Source: Deltaproteobacteria bacterium (GTDB lineage Bacteria > Desulfobacterota > Binatia > Binatales > Binataceae). Taken from it: a stretch of DNA of 8,261 bases. Below are positions 1 to 5,850 of this stretch, piece after piece; position 1 is the first letter of the stretch, and the number at the start of each line of letters is the position of its first letter. The notes under the pieces are model-generated. The model was not told the DNA's origin and searched no databases. It worked only from the letters and a program-made list of their open reading frames with translations. The stretch spans positions 1 through 8,261 of the forward strand of contig JAJXYM010000079.1 in assembly GCA_021780585.1 (NCBI GenBank), given 5' to 3'. The translations under genes and the position numbers were made by a program.

Positions 1-1146
1 TTCGATATCGTCGCGCCGCTCGCGCAACGGCGGCAGCCGAATCGGAAAAGCCGACAGCCGGTAGTAGAGATCCTCGCGGAAGGCGCCGTTTTCGACTTCC
101 CGTTTCAAATCCCGATTGGTGGCCGAGATCACGCGCACGTCGACCCGGATCGGAAAGGTCTCGCCAATCGGAATCACCTCTTCCTGTTCCAGCACGCGCA
201 GCAGCTTGGCCTGCATCTTGAGCGGCATTTCGGCGACTTCGTCGAGAAAGACCACGCCGCCCGAGGCCGCCCGAAATACTCCCGGACTATCCCTGATCGC
301 GCCGGTAAAAGAGCCTTTGCGATGGCCGAACAGTTCGCTTTCGAGCAAAGATTCCGGCAACGCCGCGCAATTCACCGCGACGAACGGCTCCTCACAACGC
401 GCGCTCGCGCGATGAATTCCCCGCGCGACCAGCTCCTTGCCAGTGCCCGTCGCGCCCTGAATCAGGACCGTTATCGAGGAGGCCGCCGCGCTCTCCATCA
501 ACTGGAAAACTTCGGCCATCGGCGCGCTGGCGCCGAGGATTTCGGTGAACAGGCTGTTTTTGGCGAGGTCGCGGCGCAGCGCGCCCACCTCCGTGCGCAG
601 GCTCGCCTCCGAATCCCGCAATTGCGCATACATGCGGGCGTTTTCGATCGCGATCGCGATACTGCCGGAGACCGCTTCGAGAAACGCGAGGTCGGCGTCG
701 TCGAACGTTCCGCCGTCGCGCCGATTGAGGACTTCGAGCACGCCGATCGCGCCGGCCCGGCTGAGCAGCGGCACCGCGATCAGGCAGCGCGTGATGGCGC
801 CGGTCTGGCGATCGATAGCGCGGTAGAGGCGCCGATCGTTCTGCGCGTCGGCGATCAGCAGCGACCGGCGGCCGCTCAGCGCCGCCCCGGCGATCCCCTG
901 ATCGGCCGGCAGGCGCAATCCGCGCAATACGTCCGCGACATTTTCGTTCTGGTCCGAAACGTAAGGGAAAAAGAGCTCGTTTCGTTCACGATCGAGCAGC
1001 ATCACCGAGGCGGCCTCGGCGTCGAGCGCCTCGCGGCACTTGTCGATTACGAACGGAATCAGTTCGGCAAGTTCGGTCTTCGCGGTAAAGGCGCAGCCGA
1101 GTTGGTAGAGGGTGCGGAAACGGTCGGCCTCAGCGAAAGCGATCAT
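1..1146 (-). CDS. Sigma-54-dependent transcriptional activator with N-terminal GAF domain (3' end outside window)
   Basis: This is a bacterial enhancer-binding protein that uses ATP hydrolysis to open sigma-54 RNA polymerase promoters. The frame is open from an ATG at 1146 to the window edge, giving 382 residues. Residues about 20-165 form a GAF sensor domain, typically a small-molecule or redox-cofactor binding fold. A short linker (166-190) follows, then the AAA+ domain: Walker A GATGTGKE at 231-238, the sigma-54 contact loop as GSFTGA at 278-283 (usual form GAFTGA), Walker B GGVVFLDE at 296-303, and the REDLYYRL segment from about 357. Family members are usually 500-550 aa, so the end of AAA+ and the Fis-type HTH lie to the left of the window. 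The ATG follows a GGCGGGG that could pair with an upstream CCCCGC (see hairpin). No response-regulator receiver domain is present, so control is probably by direct ligand sensing rather than phosphorylation. The ligand cannot be read from sequence. Confidence 0.95.
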   Translation of the reverse strand, partial: MIAFAEADRFRTLYQLGCAFTAKTELAELIPFVIDKCREALDAEAASVMLLDRERNELFFPYVSDQNENVADVLRGLRLPADQGIAGAALSGRRSLLIADAQNDRRLYRAIDRQTGAITRCLIAVPLLSRAGAIGVLEVLNRRDGGTFDDADLAFLEAVSGSIAIAIENARMYAQLRDSEASLRTEVGALRRDLAKNSLFTEILGASAPMAEVFQLMESAAASSITVLIQGATGTGKELVARGIHRASARCEEPFVAVNCAALPESLLESELFGHRKGSFTGAIRDSPGVFRAASGGVVFLDEVAEMPLKMQAKLLRVLEQEEVIPIGETFPIRVDVRVISATNRDLKREVENGAFREDLYYRLSAFPIRLPPLRERRDDIE

Positions 1147-1148
1147 AG

Positions 1149-1172
1149 CCCCGCCAGTTTTGATCAGCGGGG
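1149..1172 (-). promoter_or_regulatory. Possible RBS-sequestering hairpin before the sigma-54 activator
   Basis: On the mRNA strand CCCCGC (1172-1167) can pair with GCGGGG (1154-1149) across a 12-nt loop. The second arm is the only Shine-Dalgarno-like sequence ahead of the ATG at 1146, so folding would hide the ribosome site. The complementarity is seen directly. A regulatory role is inference, and short GC stems are common in this GC-rich DNA. Confidence 0.3.
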
Positions 1173-1303
1173 GGCCAACCGGCAACTCGCCAGTTGATTC
1201 GGGCAAAAATCCGCGATTTCGTCGAAACTATCCCACGACGACCCGTGAGGGCGGAAATACCCCTCGCGCCAAGCCTTATTTGAACAGGTGAAGAGGTGAC
1301 AAC

Positions 1304-1320
1304 GCGCGCCAACGGCGCGC
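1304..1320. repeat. GC-rich inverted repeat, 7-bp arms
   Basis: GCGCGCC and GGCGCGC are separated by AAC. It sits about 160 bp upstream of the activator start, where an operator or autoregulatory site could lie. There is no adjacent T-tract on either strand, so it is not an obvious terminator. Confidence 0.4.
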
Positions 1321-1480
1321 CGTGAAACCTATCAGCAGATTGTACAGGACCCCGGCATTTCGGCCTCCGGTCTCCGTCAGCTAGCCTATCCTGACGTTTC
1401 CGCCGGCGCCCGGCCACCAGACCGGCTTTCATGACAGGAGCCTGGATCGGGCCGACACGGCCAGCTTACGGCCGAGTTTC

Positions 1481-1729
1481 TCAGCCCGCCCGTTTGCGCC
1501 GAGCTTTGATTTCCACCGACGATTGTTCTTCTTCGGAACGCCACCGATCGATCATATCGACGCTGAAGCGCCATTCGCTGCCGACGCGAAAACCGGGCAG
1601 TTGTCGGGCGCGCAGCAGGCGATACACCGTCGTCGGATGGACTCGCAGATATTCCGAGAGCTCACGAACGGTTAGAACTTTGGGTGGCAAACCATGTGAA
1701 ATATGTTTTTTGGAGCGCGTTTCTTCCAC
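1481..1729 (-). CDS. Excisionase-type (HTH_17) winged helix-turn-helix DNA-binding protein
   Basis: This 82-aa DNA-binding protein has a MerR/excisionase-like winged HTH at about residues 19-63. The recognition-helix region reads HPTTVYRLLRARQLPG and the wing is FRVGSEWRF, followed by the usual D-x-I-D-R-W. An acidic, then very basic tail (KARRKRAG) follows. Proteins of this family serve as phage or island excision factors or as small stand-alone regulators; no integrase lies in the window, so a regulator is at least as likely. The start is GTG: the codon four places upstream is an in-frame TAG and no in-frame ATG exists. There is no Shine-Dalgarno, but a promoter ends just before the GTG, so the message is probably leaderless. 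Confidence 0.88.
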   Translation of the reverse strand: MEETRSKKHISHGLPPKVLTVRELSEYLRVHPTTVYRLLRARQLPGFRVGSEWRFSVDMIDRWRSEEEQSSVEIKARRKRAG

Positions 1730-1737
1730 AGTTTTAC

Positions 1738-1766
1738 TCTATAGCGGGTTTTGGCCAAGGAACCAA
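1738..1766 (-). promoter_or_regulatory. Sigma-70-type promoter of the HTH gene
   Basis: On the minus strand TTGGTT (1766-1761) and TATAGA (1743-1738) are separated by exactly 17 bp. Transcription would begin about 7 nt after the -10, at 1729-1732, which is at or within 3 nt of the GTG start codon. This fits the missing ribosome-binding site. Confidence 0.5.
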
Positions 1767-1774
1767 CACCTTGG
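1755..1774. repeat. Inverted repeat CCAAGG-8-CCTTGG over the -35 of the HTH gene
   Basis: The 6-bp arms at 1755-1760 and 1769-1774 flank the -35 hexamer. A protein bound here would cover the promoter, so it is a candidate autoregulatory operator for the HTH protein. The arms are short and the function is inferred. Confidence 0.4.
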
Positions 1775-1791
1775 TCTTACTTTAGCTTCCA

Positions 1792-1810
1792 CTTTGTCGG
1801 AGCGACAAAG
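1792..1810. repeat. Inverted repeat CTTTGTCG-GAG-CGACAAAG
   Basis: Perfect 8-bp arms with a 3-nt centre lie about 63 bp upstream of the HTH gene start. The shape resembles a dimer operator. No terminator-like T-run follows on either strand. Confidence 0.55.
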
Positions 1811-1834
1811 AAAATCGACCGATTGCATCCATCT

Positions 1835-1843
1835 TTATCCACA
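1835..1843 (+). promoter_or_regulatory. Consensus DnaA box (TTATCCACA)
   Basis: A perfect match to the DnaA 9-mer lies in the AT-rich patch. A second, poorer match (TCTTCCACA, 7 of 9) lies at 1722-1730. A single box is not an origin and may be chance; it is recorded because it sits among palindromes in a locally AT-rich region. Confidence 0.35.
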
Positions 1844-1862
1844 GGACCGGCAACGCCTGTTC

Positions 1863-1877
1863 ATGAATGTCATTCAT
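1863..1877. repeat. Perfect palindrome ATGAATG-T-CATTCAT
   Basis: A 15-bp palindrome with 7-bp arms around a central T, the third inverted repeat in this spacer. ATGAATG recurs at 1943-1949 next to the fourth repeat. Confidence 0.5.
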
Positions 1878-1947
1878 CCTATACCTGATGATTTTGGCGC
1901 CCATTCCAATCATAGAACAATTTCCGACTCTATTTCAACTTTATGAA

Positions 1948-1968
1948 TGCTAATTCGTTGAATTAGCA
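1948..1968. repeat. Inverted repeat TGCTAATTC-GTT-GAATTAGCA
   Basis: Perfect 9-bp arms with a 3-nt centre, the longest repeat in the spacer, with the same geometry as the repeat at 1792-1810. It marks the edge of the AT-rich patch; beyond it the DNA returns to high GC. No T-run follows on either strand, which argues against an intrinsic terminator. Confidence 0.6.
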
Positions 1969-2052
1969 ACGCTCGCGATCAACAGGTCCCACCAGCGCCA
2001 GCCAACGGCATCATCTGGGAATTTGGACGTTTTAGATCAGTAAATGCTTCAA

Positions 2053-2109
2053 TTCGCCTCATCGGCTCCCGCCGCGGACGACGAGCCTCCGCGGCAATTC
2101 GAAGGCGAA
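2053..2109. repeat. Nested inverted repeats downstream of the cassette
   Basis: An outer stem TTCGCCT (2053-2059) / AGGCGAA (2103-2109) encloses an inner stem GCCGCGG (2071-2077) / CCGCGGC (2089-2095). It lies 83-139 bp beyond the stop of the 251-aa gene, so it could be a structured 3' end for the cassette transcript. There is no T-tract, so intrinsic termination is unsupported. Confidence 0.3.
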
Positions 2110-2191
2110 ACCCTCGGCGGCGGCCCATCCGGATGATTCATGAACGACCGCAGCCTGAGCGGCCGCTTCCGCGCCGCGAACGGTCGGCCCG

Positions 2192-2947
2192 CTAATGCCG
2201 CTCGATCGTACGCGTACCCTCGTACAGGACCACGCCCGCGGAAGTCACGCGCGTCGCCAGGGAGAGTCGCTCATAGGCCTTGAGGCCGGATAGTCCGTCC
2301 ACCGAAACGGAGAGATTTCCCGCTGAATCCCCATGGGAAATATCGGTGAACAGAGCGTCAGGCAGGGCGCGCCCGGGAAGATAGCCCAGGACTTCCGTCT
2401 TGGCAACGGCGGCTTCCGGCAAGTTGGCGAAGCCGACGCTCGCCGACATCGTGGCCGCGTCGCCTGCTCCGACCAGGCGCATCGAGACGGACGGCTCCAA
2501 GCGGGGGGAGTGTCCGAGCACCAGCACCGCCCCGGCCGAAGCCAGACTGGCCGCGAACAGCCATCCCGCCGCGGTGATGCACCTGCCCCGCCACAGGATC
2601 ATCCCGACGTAGTAGTTGCGGATCGAGATGACGTCCTGAAGCTTGACCCGATGGACCTGGGGCGTAATCCCCATCACCGCGGCCGCCAGACTCAAACAGC
2701 CGAGAACGAGCGGCAAGAGGATGGCTCGATGGTGTAGCGCCGCCGATCCGCCAGAGCCGAAAATTCCGAAGCCGGTCAACGCGGTGCCGACGCCCGAAAC
2801 CGCGCCCAGCAAATACTTGCCGTAGGAGTCGAGTCGCTCAAGGGACTTTTCCGGTGATTCCCCTTTGATCAGGTCAAGCCAGAACTGATCTTGCGTCGTC
2901 GGCGGCTGACCGCTGACCGTCTTCGGTTGAGAAGCTCGTTCCGCCAA
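2192..2947 (-). CDS. Uncharacterised membrane protein with C-terminal extracytoplasmic domain
   Basis: I do not recognise this 251-aa protein. A cytoplasmic polar N-terminus (1-44) is followed by hydrophobic segments at about 45-66 and 73-94, a basic loop, and a third at about 122-145. The last 100 residues are soluble and rich in small residues and beta-type sequence (LSVSVDGLSG, VVLYEGTRTIE). With three membrane spans the C-terminal domain would lie opposite the N-terminus. The start is TTG, fixed by a strong GGAGG (2957-2953) 5 nt ahead. It is the last gene of the cassette, 23 nt after the zinc-ribbon gene, so co-transcription is likely. Confidence 0.8.
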   Translation of the reverse strand: MAERASQPKTVSGQPPTTQDQFWLDLIKGESPEKSLERLDSYGKYLLGAVSGVGTALTGFGIFGSGGSAALHHRAILLPLVLGCLSLAAAVMGITPQVHRVKLQDVISIRNYYVGMILWRGRCITAAGWLFAASLASAGAVLVLGHSPRLEPSVSMRLVGAGDAATMSASVGFANLPEAAVAKTEVLGYLPGRALPDALFTDISHGDSAGNLSVSVDGLSGLKAYERLSLATRVTSAGVVLYEGTRTIERH

Positions 2948-2970
2948 GATCGCCTCCAGCGCGATAATAA

Positions 2971-3168
2971 TCAGCTATCGCCATGAAATACGTTTTGATG
3001 ACCGTTGGCGCAAACCACCACCACGCGCCACGGCTTGTCATTCGATCGGTCGGTATCCTGACCGAGAGTGAAAGCCTTGAAGAGCGGAACCTGCGACTGG
3101 CGCGCGGCCAGAACCTCGGCGGTCAAATTCTCATGGCACTGGTAGCATTCGTAACTCGTATGCGGCAT
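2971..3168 (-). CDS. Small zinc-ribbon protein
   Basis: This 65-aa soluble protein has Cys8-x2-Cys11 near the N-terminus and Cys53-x3-His57 (CANGH) near the C-terminus. That is the spacing of a CCCH zinc ribbon, a small metal-stabilised fold used for nucleic-acid or protein contacts. CYQCH also reads as a CxxCH heme motif, but there is no export signal, so heme attachment is unlikely. I chose the ATG at 3168 because GGAGG lies 8 nt upstream. An in-frame extension to 3285 would run into the upstream gene and is low-complexity and Arg-rich. It is third in the cassette, 65 nt after the 108-aa gene. Confidence 0.75.
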   Translation of the reverse strand: MPHTSYECYQCHENLTAEVLAARQSQVPLFKAFTLGQDTDRSNDKPWRVVVVCANGHQNVFHGDS

Positions 3169-3233
3169 TGGTATCGCCTCCGTTTGACGCAAAAGATCAG
3201 CGCTCACGCCCGCGGCGCGGCGGCCGGTCCGCC

Positions 3234-3560
3234 TTATGCGAAGGCGACGCCGGCCTTCAGCAACGCCGCCGAGACCACGTTCCACGCCGCATCGGCCGCC
3301 TGCTCCGCCACGACGATACCGATGGCTTCGTAGGTGCTCAGAATTCCTTCCAGAGCTCGCTTTTGCATGGCGCGCAGCGATTTATATTCCGCTTCGGTCA
3401 GTTTATGCGCCGCATAGCTGGTTTCGATATGTTGACCAATGCTGATCATGGCCTGGAGCTGCGGACGGGCGCCGGTCGCCACCGTCTGCCAGGAACTGCC
3501 CAGGACTTTCATCACGGCGCTTTCAACGTCGGTTCCCACCTGGCCCCAATCGACTGGCAT
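3234..3560 (-). CDS. Uncharacterised 108-aa helical protein
   Basis: I do not recognise a named family. The protein begins MPVDWGQVG, is predicted helical, and its last 30 residues (from about 78, AIGIVVAEQAADAAWN onward) are Ala-rich and hydrophobic or amphipathic. No signal peptide is evident, and the C-terminal helix could associate with a membrane or a partner. The ATG at 3560 is preferred because GGAGG (3573-3569) sits 8 nt upstream. A TTG at 3575 overlaps that SD and is unlikely. It starts 15 nt after the lipoprotein stop, so the two are almost surely co-transcribed. Confidence 0.78.
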   Translation of the reverse strand: MPVDWGQVGTDVESAVMKVLGSSWQTVATGARPQLQAMISIGQHIETSYAAHKLTEAEYKSLRAMQKRALEGILSTYEAIGIVVAEQAADAAWNVVSAALLKAGVAFA

Positions 3561-3575
3561 GCGACGATCCTCCAA

Positions 3576-4097
3576 CTATTGCGGCTTGCTGCCGCTCTTG
3601 ATGGTCAATTCGTAGACGGTCAGGGCTTTGAACTGCTGGTCGAGAAGATTCATGCTTTCCTGCGCATAATCCGCGCTTAAAATATTCTCCTTTTGGTGCA
3701 TGCCACGAACTTCATCGACGTTTTTCCGCAATTGACCGAGAGCGCTTTCGAGGCTCGGCGTGGACAGATCGGGCATCGCCGTCATGCGCGTATCGAGCGT
3801 CGTGATTGACGACTGGAGCTTATCGTAAAAGTCGATATTCGAGGCGTAGCTGGCCTGTTTTTCGGCCTCGGCCAAGTCCTTCCGGTCGCTTGCGTTCGGG
3901 CTTTTTTCGAGGTCGTCAATTCTGGTTTTGAGAATTTCGAGCCGTATCAGACCCGTGTCCGCCTGTTTCTGCGTGTCCACCAACATCTGGTCGGCGATGC
4001 TGTCGTAAGTCGGAGCGCAGGCCGCGAGCAGCAGGATCATCGCGGCCAACGCGGCGGTGGACGAGATCAGAACCAGCTTCTTCGGCATCCGACTCAT
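3576..4097 (-). CDS. Putative lipoprotein, helical
   Basis: This is a 173-aa exported lipoprotein. A basic N-terminus (KK at 6-7) and hydrophobic stretch 8-24 lead to the lipobox LAAC with Cys27 as the lipidation site. The mature part (APTYDSIADQMLVDTQKQ onward) is highly charged and almost entirely helical, without further Cys, and resembles a coiled coil or helical bundle. The Asp count around 30-60 is notable. The residue after the lipobox Cys is Ala, not Asp, so outer-membrane sorting is possible. The start is uncertain: AGGAGG at 4105-4100 lies only 2 nt from the ATG at 4097 and 11 nt from an in-frame ATG at 4088. Both give the same lipobox. It is the first gene of the cassette, behind a clear promoter. 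Confidence 0.85.
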   Translation of the reverse strand: MSRMPKKLVLISSTAALAAMILLLAACAPTYDSIADQMLVDTQKQADTGLIRLEILKTRIDDLEKSPNASDRKDLAEAEKQASYASNIDFYDKLQSSITTLDTRMTAMPDLSTPSLESALGQLRKNVDEVRGMHQKENILSADYAQESMNLLDQQFKALTVYELTIKSGSKPQ

Positions 4098-4126
4098 GAC
4101 CTCCTATATGTATCTGAAACTCGCAA

Positions 4127-4156
4127 ATTCTAGAAAATTTCGGGATTTACTGTCAA
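4127..4156 (-). promoter_or_regulatory. Sigma-70 promoter of the four-gene cassette
   Basis: On the minus strand a perfect -35 TTGACA (4156-4151) is followed after 18 bp by TAGAAT (4132-4127), one mismatch from TATAAT. The predicted start near 4120 leaves a leader of about 22 nt with an AGGAGG site. The surrounding DNA is AT-rich. An ATTGC-TT-GCAAT inverted repeat at 4176-4187 lies just upstream and could bind a regulator. Confidence 0.75.
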
Positions 4157-4301
4157 GAAAATTCGATTTGGTGGAATTGCTTGCAATATGCCGCATCCGC
4201 GACCAATCCACGTGCGCCGCCTTCCGGCTCGATAACGATCAATCATCGGGCGGACTTGTCTTATCGGCGTATCGCGAGTGCGCCGGGCGGAAGCCCAGGA
4301 G

Positions 4302-4706
4302 TCAGCGGGGGGTTGTTGCGCCGGGGTCGGACGGAGCGAGCGGTTCGGGCGGAGCGCAGAAGCTACGCACGAGATGGACCAGCGCGGCGATTTCGTCGTC
4401 GGAGAGGCGCGCGCCGAAGGCCGGCATCGCCGGACGCATCCCGATTTCCGCGCCGCCCTCCTTGATCGCCAGGAACAGCGTCGCGTCCGACATCAGCTTC
4501 ATCCATGAGCAATCGGTAAAGCGATGCGGCGGAAAATCGAGTCGATCGGAGCGCGGACCGTCGCCAGCGCCGCCCGCGCCGTGGCAAGCCGCGCAATGGC
4601 GCTGATAGAGGCTGGCCGCGCGCTCCGCCGCGCTGAGTGGGCGCGGCCAACCAGCCGCGATCAGCGCCGCGGCCAGCATCAGGCCGTATCGGAATCGGGC
4701 AGCCAA
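4302..4706 (-). CDS. Exported small c-type cytochrome (class I-like)
   Basis: This is a periplasmic electron carrier with one covalently bound heme. From a TTG at 4706 the protein is 134 aa: a basic n-region (ARFRYG), a hydrophobic core and an SAA cleavage region form a signal peptide ending near residue 26. The heme motif CAACH follows at 38-42, then GxGxxGDGP-like glycines, and a distal Met in PAMPAFG followed by LSDDEIAALVHLVRS, the usual C-terminal helix. The start is uncertain: ATG at 4679 loses the basic n-region, and the frame extends up to a TTG at 4859 with Arg/Pro-rich, unlikely sequence. No candidate has a strong SD. The gene is divergent from the Usp gene, with a sigma-54-like promoter between them. 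Its donor and acceptor cannot be told from sequence; cytochrome bc1 output or a terminal oxidase would be usual. Confidence 0.85.
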   Translation of the reverse strand: MAARFRYGLMLAAALIAAGWPRPLSAAERAASLYQRHCAACHGAGGAGDGPRSDRLDFPPHRFTDCSWMKLMSDATLFLAIKEGGAEIGMRPAMPAFGARLSDDEIAALVHLVRSFCAPPEPLAPSDPGATTPR

Positions 4707-4983
4707 GCGCGCCGCTAACGCCGGTCCCGGCGGGGACGTCGGAGCCAGAGGCGAACCGGCGCGGCCTGATCGATAGCCGCGCGCGACGACGGCGCGGCCG
4801 TGACGGCGCCGCCCGACGAAGGCTGGGGGATGAGCGTCTGCATGGTTCGGCGATCGCAATCTCGTCCGCAGCAGGATACATCAAGCGCGCGCCAAGGCCA
4901 TCGGCCCGACACCGGAAGGCGAGCGGCGCGAGGCGAGGAAACCGCGCGGCGATCCGGGGTGCTTCCATTACCACGTGATCGGC

Positions 4984-4999
4984 GGCAATGCTCGATCCA
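4984..4999 (-). promoter_or_regulatory. Candidate sigma-54 promoter toward the cytochrome gene
   Basis: On the minus strand TGGATC-GAGCA-TTGCC keeps the -24 GG and -12 GC exactly 10 bp apart and matches 8 of 11 positions of TGGCAC-N5-TTGCW. The predicted start near 4973 leaves a long leader to the cytochrome start. This is the weakest of the three such sites here. Confidence 0.4.
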
Positions 5000-5029
5000 G
5001 AGGCGCGATCATTCGAACGGAGGACGACG

Positions 5030-5455
5030 ATGTTCCGGAACATCCTGTGCCCAATCGATTTCGATCCGGTCTCGCTCGGCGTGCTCAACGCCGCGCTTGA
5101 ACTCGCGCGGGAGCATCACGGCAAGGTCCATCTGCTGTACGTCGTGCCGATGCCCCTGGAATCGTTCGGCGAGCCGGTCCCGCTCGAGCCTTTCAATCCG
5201 CCTGAGCACGAGGCGCTTAAGCGGCTCGAAGAGCTGGCGGCGTCGCGCATCAAGGACCGCGCGGCGTATGACGTGATGGTGGCGTCGGGCGATCCGGCGA
5301 CGGAGATTTTGCGCGCGGCCGATAATCCGGAAATCGACGTGGTGATAATGGCCACGCATGGGCGCAAGGGACTGCGCCGGCTGGTGCTGGGCAGCGTGGC
5401 GGAAAGAATCGTGCGCGAATCTTCGCGGCCGGTGCTGACGATTCGCGCCGCCTGA
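5030..5455 (+). CDS. Universal stress protein (UspA family)
   Basis: This 141-aa cytoplasmic single-domain Usp has the normal family length. It starts MFRNILCPIDFDPVS, with the family's first strand and Asp. The nucleotide-binding signature near the C-terminus reads ATHGRKGLRRLVLGSVAE: G-x9-GS is intact, while the first Gly of G-x2-G-x9-G(S/T) is Ala, a common form in ATP-binding members. It ends in the usual P-V-L-T-I-R strand. The ATG at 5030 is fixed by GGAGG 6 nt upstream; an in-frame ATG at 4988 has no such site. Usps help cells survive starvation, redox and respiratory stress, and often sit beside respiratory genes as here. I found no clear promoter on its own strand. Confidence 0.95.
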   Translation: MFRNILCPIDFDPVSLGVLNAALELAREHHGKVHLLYVVPMPLESFGEPVPLEPFNPPEHEALKRLEELAASRIKDRAAYDVMVASGDPATEILRAADNPEIDVVIMATHGRKGLRRLVLGSVAERIVRESSRPVLTIRAA

Positions 5456-5460
5456 TCCGA

Positions 5461-5592
5461 TTACCGGACGACGAGCGCGGCGGCGGCCGTCGGACCGGGC
5501 GCGGAAGTTGTGGCGTCGGCCGCGATCGTGGCCAATGCCACCGCTCCAATCAGCATCCCGGTCGCGAGCAGCCAGCGCGCGCGCCGCGCCAT
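5461..5592 (-). CDS. Small exported or single-span membrane peptide, 43 aa
   Basis: This short ORF encodes a basic n-region (MARRAR), a hydrophobic stretch WLLATGMLIGAVALATIAA, and a short Thr/Ala/Pro-rich tail ending ALVVR. It reads as a signal peptide with possible cleavage after IAA or ADA, or as one membrane span. AGGA lies 8 nt before the ATG, codons favour G/C at the third base, and a sigma-54-like promoter lies upstream on the same strand. It ends 5 nt from the Usp stop in a convergent arrangement. I do not recognise the family. The hydrophobic layout and upstream signals support it, but the size means chance cannot be excluded. Confidence 0.5.
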   Translation of the reverse strand: MARRARWLLATGMLIGAVALATIAADATTSAPGPTAAAALVVR

Positions 5593-5684
5593 CGAACGAA
5601 TCCTTATTCGCTGGATCATCGTTTCTCGATCGGCGGGCGCATGGAGAATTGCGGGAGAGCGCCGGCGGATTCGCCTATCGACGG

Positions 5685-5700
5685 AGCAAATCGCGCTCCA
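5685..5700 (-). promoter_or_regulatory. Candidate sigma-54 promoter of the 43-aa gene
   Basis: On the minus strand TGGAGC-GCGAT-TTGCT has GG and GC 10 bp apart, a perfect -12 block and 9 of 11 consensus positions. Transcription would start near 5674, about 80 nt before the 43-aa gene. Confidence 0.5.
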
Positions 5701-5850
5701 GCGTCACGCGTCCGAAACGCGCGGAGACGCACAACTTGCCCTGATCATGACCAGTTTCGCTGAATGCGGATTAACTCGTCCCAAGCGGCTATCGCCCGGT
5801 CGCCCGAGACCGGCGGCGTATCGCGATTCGGGCGTGAAGCGACAAAATCC

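Larger units (their letters stand above)
1147..1480. other. Intergenic stretch between the activator and the HTH gene
   Basis: I see no convincing gene in these 334 bases. They hold the presumed leader and promoter of the sigma-54 activator, but I found no clear -35/-10 pair and no -24/-12 element. A TACAAT hexamer lies on the minus strand near 1340 without a good -35. Two inverted repeats are visible: CAACT-4-AGTTG at 1183-1196 and GCGCGCC-AAC-GGCGCGC at 1304-1320. Either could be an operator or simply a GC-rich stem. No T-run follows them. Confidence 0.5.
1730..2191. other. Gene-free, partly AT-rich spacer with palindrome cluster
   Basis: This 462-bp spacer lies upstream of the HTH gene and downstream of the four-gene cassette. 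About 1680-1970 is clearly AT-richer than the rest of the window and holds four inverted repeats, a DnaA box and the HTH promoter. The 1971-2191 part is GC-rich. I see no credible coding sequence in either direction. A drop in GC with an excisionase-like gene can mark acquired DNA, but no integrase, tRNA or flanking direct repeats are visible. Confidence 0.5.

Noticed and set aside
322..1197. Long plus-strand ORF, 291 aa
   Set aside because: It is the antisense shadow of the GAF-AAA+ activator, whose motifs are unmistakable on the minus strand.
1835..1843. Chromosomal replication origin at the DnaA box
   Set aside because: Only one consensus box is present, with no dnaA, dnaN, gidA or rep gene in view.
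1481..1968. Integrated mobile element
   Set aside because: The HTH resembles excisionases and the DNA is AT-rich, but no integrase, transposase, tRNA or flanking direct repeat is visible.
3133..3147. CxxCH-type heme motif (CYQCH) in the 65-aa protein
   Set aside because: There is no signal peptide, and a second C-x3-H pair at 53-57 completes a zinc ribbon; heme attachment requires export.
4715..4842. 42-aa minus-strand ORF (MQTLIPQPSSGG start) just upstream of the cytochrome
   Set aside because: It ends 8 nt before the cytochrome TTG, which would suit translational coupling, but it has no SD, an Arg-rich tail and no recognisable fold. GC-rich DNA gives many such frames.
4853..4867. Plus-strand GG-N10-GC as a sigma-54 promoter for Usp
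   Set aside because: The extended match is poor (TGGTTC-N5-TCGCA) and it lies about 165 bp from the start; GG-N10-GC alone is frequent in GC-rich DNA.
4363..5088. Minus-strand 241-aa ORF overlapping the cytochrome and the Usp start
   Set aside because: Arg/Pro/Ala-rich, no domain, and out of frame with the clear cytochrome.
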